Positions 9,506-15,033 of a stretch of 64,000 nt of DNA are shown piece after piece. The translations under genes and the position numbers were made by a program. Source of the stretch: Parabacteroides distasonis ATCC 8503 (GTDB lineage Bacteria > Bacteroidota > Bacteroidia > Bacteroidales > Tannerellaceae); NCBI RefSeq assembly GCF_000012845.1, contig NC_009615.1, forward strand, positions 1,635,501-1,699,500, in the 5' to 3' direction. The notes beneath the pieces are model-generated. The model was not told the origin of the DNA. It saw only the letters and a program-made list of their open reading frames with translations, and made no database searches. Positions within the stretch are counted from its first letter, which is position 1; every line of letters starts with the position of its first letter.

Positions 9506-9847
9506 CTATTTGAGGCAAGAAGTACAGACCGACAAATCCTCTTGATAGTTATCAGGCCCAACCATGCATTTATCATAAACACGTTTCATTGCTGTTTTTC
9601 TTCCCTTTCCTCTTTTGTCATGTAAACACATTGAAAAAACATCAGGATTATGTTCTTTGGGATCACTATCAAAAGGTTCGCCCTGCTCCTCGCACATCTC
9701 CTGAATCGCAACATTCGCCTTATCCTTGATCCATTCATACTCGCCATTTATATAGTTACTATATTTACTGGCTCTAAAGTTTAATCCGGTATCGGTTACA
9801 ATACTCTTTAAAACATTGAATGATGTATGATGATAAATTGATTCCAT
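9506..9847 (-). CDS. Short DUF2971-like protein, probably truncated
   Basis: This 113-residue reading frame starts E-S-I-Y-H-H-T-S-F-N-V-L-K-S-I, like the Y-H-Y-T-S opening of DUF2971 proteins. An F-R-A-S-K-Y-S-N-Y segment and an F-S-M-C-L segment sit where that family has its conserved F-S-x-S strand. Full-length members have about 250-300 residues, so the C-terminal half is missing. The reading frame ends with stops in all the following sequence, with no obvious downstream remainder. It lies between the capsule regulators and the glycan genes. It may be a decayed insertion or a short independent gene; function is unknown. Confidence 0.45.
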   Translation of the reverse strand: MESIYHHTSFNVLKSIVTDTGLNFRASKYSNYINGEYEWIKDKANVAIQEMCEEQGEPFDSDPKEHNPDVFSMCLHDKRGKGRKTAMKRVYDKCMVGPDNYQEDLSVCTSCLK

Positions 9848-9898
9848 TCTTTCCTTCCTTTAATTCATTTAACACAAGGTTCTGTATTCCTCATTTGT

Positions 9899-9967
9899 CC
9901 CAAGCATTGGGACTGATAACTCCCATGCCTTGGGAATTACCTGTCTCAACACTTGGGACAAAGAACC
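9899..9967. repeat. Tandem array, 3 units of 23 bp (array A)
   Basis: Three successive 23-bp units begin at 9899, 9922 and 9945. Their openings are CCCAAGCATTGGGA, CCCATGCCTTGGGA and CTCAACACTTGGGA. Each unit is a quasi-palindrome centred on CCCAAnnnTTGGG, followed by a more variable 9-bp tail. The array fills the gap between the DUF2971-like and DUF4469 genes inside the capsule operon, so it would be transcribed. The period matches the 21-23 bp arrays elsewhere in this window, but the sequence is unrelated to them. Confidence 0.75.
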
Positions 9968-9984
9968 ACTAGCTCATAAGATCA

Positions 9985-10743
9985 TCAAACCTCATCCGGA
10001 CTCTCACTGTCACCGCCTCCATCAGCCGGTTTGCCGCCAATCCAGATCGGGGTACTGATACTGCGGGGTACTTTCAGCGTGTAGGAGTTCGAATACTGCG
10101 TCGTCACAGTCAGCGTGTACTCACCTTCCGCCAAATCAGCCGGCAGGAGCAACGTGAGCGAAGAAGGGTTGTTGATGGTGATCTGGTCGTCCGTCAGTTT
10201 CGTGGTGGCACCTTTGGAGTCGGTCAGCGTAACACCTACCGACTCGTGGTCGCCAACCACTTTCAACATCGCCCCACGGACGAAGAAGTTGTGACCCGCA
10301 GTGGCGCTGCCGTCTTTCAAGCCCGTCTTACGATCTTCGGTCTCCAGGATGTACATGATGTTAGACTTCTCGCCGAGGATCTCCACCACGGTCTTGGCGA
10401 TCGCCTCGCGCAGAGCCTTGTCTTGCGTGAAAGAGACGTAGATGGAATTATTCTCCTTGTTCCAAGCGCCGCCCTCAACCACGCCTTTCAACTGGGGGAC
10501 GGCACGGAACAGACCCGTGTTCACGCTATAGCCGTTTAAGATCAAGTCCATTACTATCCGATGGTAGAGGGTCACAGAGTGACGCATCGTCTCCGGGCGT
10601 AGACCGGTGTCTTGCTTGTACATCTCCTCCAACACGTCATCCAAAGTTAAACTTCCGGCCGAGGCCAGTAACAAGATCTTGTCCGTCTTGTTGTCGGTGG
10701 TCACCGCATTATCGATGAGCCAGCCTTTCAATACTTTCTTCAT
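9985..10743 (-). CDS. HU-like DNA-binding protein with DUF4469/Ig-like C-terminal domain
   Basis: A 252-residue protein in two parts. Residues 1-125 resemble the HU/IHF-like domain of Bacteroidetes DUF4469 proteins, with a helical N-terminus and a beta region near G-L-F-R-A-V-P-Q-L-K-G. Residues 150-235 form an Ig-like domain with the L-L-P-A-D-L-A-E-G-E-Y-T-L-T-V-T-T-Q-Y pattern. The last residues are glycine- and acid-rich. Such proteins are common beside capsule loci, where their role is unproven; nucleoid binding or a structural role are possible. No signal peptide is present. The gene lies 51 bases after the initiating transferase in the GC-rich leader block. Confidence 0.75.
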   Translation of the reverse strand: MKKVLKGWLIDNAVTTDNKTDKILLLASAGSLTLDDVLEEMYKQDTGLRPETMRHSVTLYHRIVMDLILNGYSVNTGLFRAVPQLKGVVEGGAWNKENNSIYVSFTQDKALREAIAKTVVEILGEKSNIMYILETEDRKTGLKDGSATAGHNFFVRGAMLKVVGDHESVGVTLTDSKGATTKLTDDQITINNPSSLTLLLPADLAEGEYTLTVTTQYSNSYTLKVPRSISTPIWIGGKPADGGGDSESPDEV

Positions 10744-10794
10744 GGTATTTTGATTTATAGGAAGGACGGAATTGCCCTTCCCGGCTTTCCTTGT

Positions 10795-11937
10795 CTAGAA
10801 CCTCTTGTCGAATGCCGATTCCCTCTTCTGCCGATTCCGGGCGATCAGCCAATCGATCACCAAGTGAAGAACCGTCCATAGAGACAGGTTTAAAAATAAT
10901 ATACAATTGACATTCAAATGATTAGCCAATACAATATTCAATGCGATAAAGAAAACGGACACGCAAATGATCGTCACCATCACCATCCGCACCCGCATAC
11001 CCGTGCGCAACAACTTATGATGGAAATGGTTCTTGTCCGGCAAGAACGGGTTCTTGTGCTCACGAAGGCGGCGCAGCACCACACGTACCACGTCCAGCAA
11101 CGGTACCAAGACCGTGGAAAAGGCAATCACCAAATAAGGATTCGAACGCTCCGTAGAGGTACTATTCGATACGCATAAATGAATGATCAGGAAACTGATC
11201 ACGTAGCCCAACGTCAAACTCCCAGCATCGCCCATGAAGAGCTTATGCCCGCAGTTGGCATTGCCAAAGACATTGTAGCACCAGAAAGGCATGAGGATTC
11301 CCAGCGTACAGATAGCGAGCAAGGCATAAACACATTGATCTTGAATGAAAAAGAACACGCTCAAGACCGATAAGGCGATACAGCACAAACCGGAGGCCAG
11401 ACCATCGATCCCGTCAATCAGGTTGATAGCGTTTGTCACATAAACCACGGCGAAAACCGTGACTGGCACACCCAGCAAGGCCGGGACCGAATAGATCCCG
11501 AATAGGCCTCCCAGCGTATCGAGCCAATTGCCGGACAACACCAGCAGGAGGGCCGACACGACTTGTACGATGAACTTGTAGCGGTAACCCACCCCGACCA
11601 AGTCATCGCAGACACCCACCAGATAAAGAAGTGTCATGCCCACGAACAAGAAAAGATACTCATGGAGCATCTCGATCGAGAAGCTAGACAGATCCGAGGG
11701 CCACAGATAAAGGCGAAAGCCTATCACCAAGGCAAACGACATCAAGACCACGGGAAAAAACGACAGGCCACCCAAGCGGGGAACCGGGGTCGTGTGTACC
11801 TTTCGAGAATCCGGGACATCATACAGTCTTTTCTTGTGGGAGATCACCAAGATCCTCGGGATGATCACCATGCCCAAAGACACGGAGATCAGATATCCGG
11901 ACAGTAATAACAATAATAGAATTTGCACCTCACTCAT
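10795..11937 (-). CDS. Undecaprenyl-phosphate sugar-1-phosphate transferase (WecA/MraY family)
   Basis: This 380-residue polytopic membrane protein is a member of the GT4-MraY-WecA family, with about ten membrane segments. The family's acidic motifs are present in order: V-G-V-C-D-D-L-V-G-V near residue 110, N-A-I-N-L-I-D-G-I-D-G-L-A-S-G near 167, and L-F-M-G-D-A-G-S-L near 235. The cytoplasmic histidine motif N-H-F-H-H lies near 300. It would start the capsule unit by placing a HexNAc-1-phosphate on undecaprenyl phosphate. Its start overlaps the upxZ stop by four bases (ATGA), which implies coupling. Its position right after the regulators is unusual, because initiating transferases often close such operons. 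Confidence 0.92.
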   Translation of the reverse strand: MSEVQILLLLLLSGYLISVSLGMVIIPRILVISHKKRLYDVPDSRKVHTTPVPRLGGLSFFPVVLMSFALVIGFRLYLWPSDLSSFSIEMLHEYLFLFVGMTLLYLVGVCDDLVGVGYRYKFIVQVVSALLLVLSGNWLDTLGGLFGIYSVPALLGVPVTVFAVVYVTNAINLIDGIDGLASGLCCIALSVLSVFFFIQDQCVYALLAICTLGILMPFWCYNVFGNANCGHKLFMGDAGSLTLGYVISFLIIHLCVSNSTSTERSNPYLVIAFSTVLVPLLDVVRVVLRRLREHKNPFLPDKNHFHHKLLRTGMRVRMVMVTIICVSVFFIALNIVLANHLNVNCILFLNLSLWTVLHLVIDWLIARNRQKRESAFDKRF

Positions 11938-12323
11938 ACGATCTCACTTAATGAAGGCAACCCCTTCACCTCGCCGGCATGCCACGCTTGGTAGTCCTCA
12001 TGGGAGAGTTGGGATGCTGTTAATAATTTGTAATCTATGTCGTCTCTTCGCAAGATGTGCTTGCGGGCATACGAGCGGAGCGAACGATCCGTAACGGACA
12101 CCATCACCACCGGGAACGGGTAGCCGAGCAAACGCATTGGCGTAATCTCGCTGTCCGGGAATACATGGCGCAACTGATAGGCCGAGCACTCAAATGCCAC
12201 CCAGTAAGGCCCCGTACAATACAGGTGAATCGAGTTTTGGTTCGCACGCTCGCGGCTCATGATATCATTTAAATGCTCGTTCAGCAACCGCACCAAACGA
12301 ACGCCGGAAGGAAGGGAAGACAT
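11934..12323 (-). CDS. upxZ: UpxZ family transcription antitermination inhibitor
   Basis: A 129-residue protein with the features of UpxZ: a helical N-terminus, then L-Y-C-T-G-P-Y-W-V-A-F-E-C-S-A-Y-Q-L near residues 33-50, and a beta-rich middle ending in a basic segment. In Bacteroides fragilis, UpxZ proteins block the UpxY antiterminators of other capsule loci, so that one capsule is favoured per cell. The gene lies 54 bases after upxY in an AT-rich spacer with a short TTTATGA repeat and overlaps the next gene by four bases. The first two genes of the operon therefore follow the standard upxY-upxZ order. Confidence 0.9.
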   Translation of the reverse strand: MSSLPSGVRLVRLLNEHLNDIMSRERANQNSIHLYCTGPYWVAFECSAYQLRHVFPDSEITPMRLLGYPFPVVMVSVTDRSLRSYARKHILRRDDIDYKLLTASQLSHEDYQAWHAGEVKGLPSLSEIV

Positions 12324-12377
12324 TGATTTTTGATTTATGATTTATGATTTAAACTGTCAACTGTCACTTGTCTACTG

Positions 12378-13490
12378 TTAACTTATTTCATGGTTGAGCC
12401 ACCCGTCGTAATCGTCCAACCGGCGGATCAAGGATAACTTGCTTTTCTTGGGCGAGGACTCACCCCGCCACGGATCCACCACCTCATGTGCCATCTGCCG
12501 GTAAAGGGCGCTGTCCGTGCAACCGTAGAGCGTCACCAGCAACAAGGCACGGGATTGCGGAGCTTTCACCACCGGGAGCATACCACGCATCGTGTCATGC
12601 AAACGTGTGAACTCCTCCTCATCGCCCAACAACTTGTAGGCAGAAAGAAGCAATGAGTAGATCTTGCAACGCATCACGTCCGTCTCCGCACAGAGCGAAC
12701 CGTAGGATCTCAACACCTCACGGGCCAAACGAGTATCCTCCTCTGATACGTTGCCGGAGGCATGGTAACGTCCCAAGGCATCGTGCAAGCCTTCCCGCAG
12801 GCGGTCGTTGTCCAGATGGGTATAGACGTGCTTGCCCTTGGTGTTCAGCTCGATCAGCTCGTACTCGCCCGGCTTCACCTCCAACAAGGGGACCCACATG
12901 CAATCGAGGATACGAGCCATCACATCTTTATGACCGCCACCCGGCTGGATCACCACCTCCGCCTCCATACCGGTAAAATAACCGGACGTGATACGCACAC
13001 GGTCGCCCTTCAGCAAGCGGTCGCTGTCCGGTACGTACACCGGAAGCTCGTTGGAATAAGATTCCGCCACCCAACGTAAATTCCCCATCTCGTCATCCGA
13101 CAGATAAGGAAAATGAGTCATGCCTCCGGAAGAGACCCGGGGAAGGAAATTGTATAGGGGAAGCGTGCGCTTCATCTGGAAGATCTCCTCAACCGAGGAC
13201 CGGACAAACACGTAGTTGAACAGCAGGGGTCGTTTCGTGTTGACCATCTTTCCGTCCACCTTCCTCACCTCCACATAGGAGGGGGCGAAATACTCGAACA
13301 ACGTCTCCCCACGACGCTTGCGCCGGGAAAGCTCGGCATCCAAGCTTTTAGCGGGGCTGATCCTGTCGCGTCGTGCCACACCCGTAGTAGGAAGCGTGAG
13401 CACGTACCAGCGTACAGTCTTCAGGTCATGACGCTTGCCAACTCGCGCCGTACCCCTCTCCGAGCGACCGTCTCTCAAAACATTCATCAT
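12378..13490 (-). CDS. upxY: UpxY family transcription antiterminator with C-terminal extension
   Basis: This 370-residue NusG paralogue is the first gene of the capsule operon. Residues 26-120 form the NGN domain (W-Y-V-L-T-L, then N-Y-V-F-V-R-S near 92-98). Residues 159-190 form a KOW motif (L-K-G-D-R-V-R-I-T-S-G-Y-F-T-G). Family members bind RNA polymerase at the leader of their own operon and prevent early termination. Classical UpxY proteins have about 170-180 residues; here residues 217-370 add a helical, TPR-like extension. A leader of about 155 bases separates the start from the left inverted repeat at 13646. AGGAAAAG upstream of the ATG could act as ribosome binding site. Confidence 0.9.
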   Translation of the reverse strand: MMNVLRDGRSERGTARVGKRHDLKTVRWYVLTLPTTGVARRDRISPAKSLDAELSRRKRRGETLFEYFAPSYVEVRKVDGKMVNTKRPLLFNYVFVRSSVEEIFQMKRTLPLYNFLPRVSSGGMTHFPYLSDDEMGNLRWVAESYSNELPVYVPDSDRLLKGDRVRITSGYFTGMEAEVVIQPGGGHKDVMARILDCMWVPLLEVKPGEYELIELNTKGKHVYTHLDNDRLREGLHDALGRYHASGNVSEEDTRLAREVLRSYGSLCAETDVMRCKIYSLLLSAYKLLGDEEEFTRLHDTMRGMLPVVKAPQSRALLLVTLYGCTDSALYRQMAHEVVDPWRGESSPKKSKLSLIRRLDDYDGWLNHEIS

Positions 13491-13645
13491 TATGATTATC
13501 TTTTCCTAAGATTATAGCAGGATCTCCACTCAAGCCTCACGACAATTCAAAGCCCTACCAAGAGCACCCTATTTACTCCTGATAAACAACACTTTATGTT
13601 TTAAAAAATGGCTTTTCTGAAAATCACCATCGCTTGAAATATTAA
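13491..13645 (-). promoter_or_regulatory. upxY leader (untranslated, target of antitermination)
   Basis: About 155 bases lie between the left inverted repeat and the upxY start codon. In the ON orientation, transcription would cross this region before reaching upxY. In B. fragilis the equivalent leader is needed for UpxY recruitment. No CAAAnnTA motif (a minus-strand -7 element) is visible here, so there seems to be no second fixed promoter. A strong terminator hairpin is not obvious. Confidence 0.5.
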
Positions 13646-13665
13646 GCTACTTGGGAAGTAGCGTA
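13646..13665 (+). repeat. Left inverted repeat (recombination site) of capsule switch
   Basis: Twenty bases, GCTACTTGGGAAGTAGCGTA, perfectly repeated in inverted orientation at 13987-14006. The first 17 bases form an internal palindrome around GGG, as expected for a tyrosine-recombinase core with two arm sites. Confidence 0.85.
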
Positions 13666-13696
13666 AAAGATGGGAAATAATCATTTCCCAGTTGTA

Positions 13697-13718
13697 GAGA
13701 CGGAGCGTGCTCCGTCTC
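13697..13718. repeat. REP-like palindrome inside the invertible segment (copy 1)
   Basis: GAGACGGAGC-GT-GCTCCGTCTC forms a perfect 10-bp stem. It belongs to the same family as the copies at 13760, 17886 and 44545. In the ON orientation it would lie close to the far end of the segment, upstream of the promoter. Confidence 0.75.
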
Positions 13719-13759
13719 CCACCGTCTGACAGTAATTTAGAATACTATTTTGAGGGGAT

Positions 13760-13781
13760 GAGACGGGGCACGCCCCGTCTC
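13760..13781. repeat. REP-like palindrome inside the invertible segment (copy 2)
   Basis: GAGACGGGGC-AC-GCCCCGTCTC forms a perfect 10-bp stem, followed by TACAAG. Copy 1 (13697-13718) lies about 40 bases to the left and is preceded by TTGTA in mirror orientation, so the two copies with their flanks form a larger inverted pair (TTGTAGAGACGG and CCGTCTCTACAA). Confidence 0.75.
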
Positions 13782-13944
13782 TACAAGAATGTATGTTCGA
13801 TTTTTAGGAGGGACGTGATGATGTAGGACATACGAGATCATTTCGTCTCTATTGCCATGTCTATGCACTAGGAATAAGAACGAAGATTTAAGGAGAATCA
13901 AGGTCGGAGTACAAACTAATGAACAAACTAAGCCTAATGATTGC

Positions 13945-13973
13945 TTGTTATTTGTTATTTTTTATTACTTTTG
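13945..13973 (+). promoter_or_regulatory. Promoter of the invertible segment, pointing right
   Basis: The -7 box TACTTTTG (13966-13973) matches the Bacteroidetes consensus TAnnTTTG exactly. A TTG at 13945-13947 lies 18 bp upstream and can act as the -33 element. In the present orientation it transcribes across the right repeat into the 3' end of the convergent recombinase gene, so upxY has no visible promoter. Confidence 0.75.
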
Positions 13974-13986
13974 CGCCGTGAAAGAA

Positions 13987-14006
13987 TACGCTACTTCCCA
14001 AGTAGC
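13987..14006 (-). repeat. Right inverted repeat (recombination site) of capsule switch
   Basis: Exact reverse complement of the repeat at 13646-13665. It lies seven bases after the stop codon of the recombinase gene. Because it is itself a hairpin followed by a T-containing run on the minus strand, it could also end the recombinase transcript. Confidence 0.85.
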
Positions 14007-14013
14007 AAGCCTC

Positions 14014-14949
14014 TTACCCCACTTTGGGTATCGGTTTACACACGCTCTCAAAACAATTCCGGTTCACTGTCGACAAACGTTCCAACGAGAAGCTCTTCAA
14101 ATAGATCTGTGTTGTCTTAATAGACTTATGCCCCAACAACTCACTGATAACCTCGATCGATACATCTTGTTCCTTCAAGAACGAGGCGAATGAATGACGG
14201 ATCGTATATGAGGTGACCGGAAGCGTAACGCCTGTCGATCTCGCCAACAACTTCAAGTCACGGTTAAAGCGGGACAAGGTCCTGTTATATTCTTTGTAGG
14301 CCGCCTCACCGGTTCTCCTTCCACTCAAAAAAGGAAATAAATAAAAGGATTCCTTTGCCGTACAAGCGGACAACTCATCCAACAGCCGCAACGCCCCGGA
14401 GGGAATCTCCAGCTGTATGAGAGACCCGCTCTTTTGTCGGTGATACTGCAATATCCCATCCCGGATATTCTCCCATTTCAAATGCGTGAGATCCACAAAC
14501 GCTATCCCGCTGAACGCGAACATCAACCGAACGGTCAACTGTACACGCCGCAAGGACGGATCCCCCAACGGGGCGTTAAACATACGCTCCAGCATCTCTC
14601 GCGGCAACGCCTTCTTCCGCTTGCTTTCAACGCCCGTGAAGACATCTTTGAACAGGTTGGGTACAAAGGGAGCCTCGTTCGCCTCCACGGCCAAGTTATA
14701 AATGTGACGAATCCGACGCATATAGGTAGACACCGTATTCAACGAACGGCCCTTGTCCAACAACCATGACTGATAGCACAAAAGCCTGTTCCTATTAATA
14801 TAGGCATAAGGAATCGCCTCCATACCGCAAAAGCACTTGAACGAGTTCAAGGCATCTTGATAACTCTTCGCCGTGGAATACCGTTTTTTCTCACGCAGAC
14901 AAGCCATGTAGATGGACAGGCCCATAACAAAATCTTCTTCTTTTTTCAT
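14014..14949 (-). CDS. Tyrosine-type site-specific recombinase (local capsule DNA invertase)
   Basis: A 311-residue tyrosine recombinase. A SAM-like core-binding domain (about 1-100) precedes the catalytic domain. Visible catalytic residues are K173 (R-Q-K-S-G), R251 in Y-T-I-R-H-S, H274 in L-L-G-H-K-S and the nucleophile Y283 in T-T-Q-I-Y-L. The first catalytic arginine is not obvious: the expected segment reads F-A-F-S-G-I-A-F-V-D-L (about 144-154). The gene's 3' end abuts the inverted repeat of the promoter segment, so it very likely inverts that segment. It is transcribed toward the switch from a promoter at 14972-14979. Confidence 0.88.
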   Translation of the reverse strand: MKKEEDFVMGLSIYMACLREKKRYSTAKSYQDALNSFKCFCGMEAIPYAYINRNRLLCYQSWLLDKGRSLNTVSTYMRRIRHIYNLAVEANEAPFVPNLFKDVFTGVESKRKKALPREMLERMFNAPLGDPSLRRVQLTVRLMFAFSGIAFVDLTHLKWENIRDGILQYHRQKSGSLIQLEIPSGALRLLDELSACTAKESFYLFPFLSGRRTGEAAYKEYNRTLSRFNRDLKLLARSTGVTLPVTSYTIRHSFASFLKEQDVSIEVISELLGHKSIKTTQIYLKSFSLERLSTVNRNCFESVCKPIPKVG

Positions 14950-14971
14950 ATCTTCTCCTTAATAAAAAAGC

Positions 14972-14988
14972 CAAAAATACTACCTTTG
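14972..14988. promoter_or_regulatory. Divergent overlapping promoters (recombinase / GH2 gene)
   Basis: On the minus strand, CAAAAATA at 14972-14979 (read as TATTTTTG) is a -7 box for the recombinase starting at 14949. On the plus strand, TACCTTTG at 14981-14988 is a -7 box for the GH2 gene starting at 15034. Only one base separates them, so the two polymerases should compete. Confidence 0.6.
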
Positions 14989-15033
14989 TACACTATTAAT
15001 TAAGTAAACCATATTTAGAGTAAAAACATTACC

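Larger units (their letters stand above)
13646..14006. promoter_or_regulatory. Invertible capsule promoter segment, OFF orientation
   Basis: A 361-bp segment is bounded by perfect 20-bp inverted repeats: GCTACTTGGGAAGTAGCGTA at 13646-13665 and its reverse complement at 13987-14006. Each repeat is itself a palindrome (GCTACTT-GGG-AAGTAGC). The only good promoter inside lies on the plus strand near the right end and points away from upxY. Inversion would move its -7 box to about 13679-13686 on the minus strand, firing through the leader into upxY. The recombinase gene at 14014-14949 ends seven bases from the right repeat. The arrangement matches phase-variable capsule promoters known from Bacteroidales. 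Confidence 0.85.

Noticed and set aside
13987..14006. The right inverted repeat as a simple terminator of the recombinase gene
   Set aside because: The hairpin could end transcription, but a perfect 20-bp inverted copy at 13646 with a promoter between fits a recombination site better; both roles are possible.
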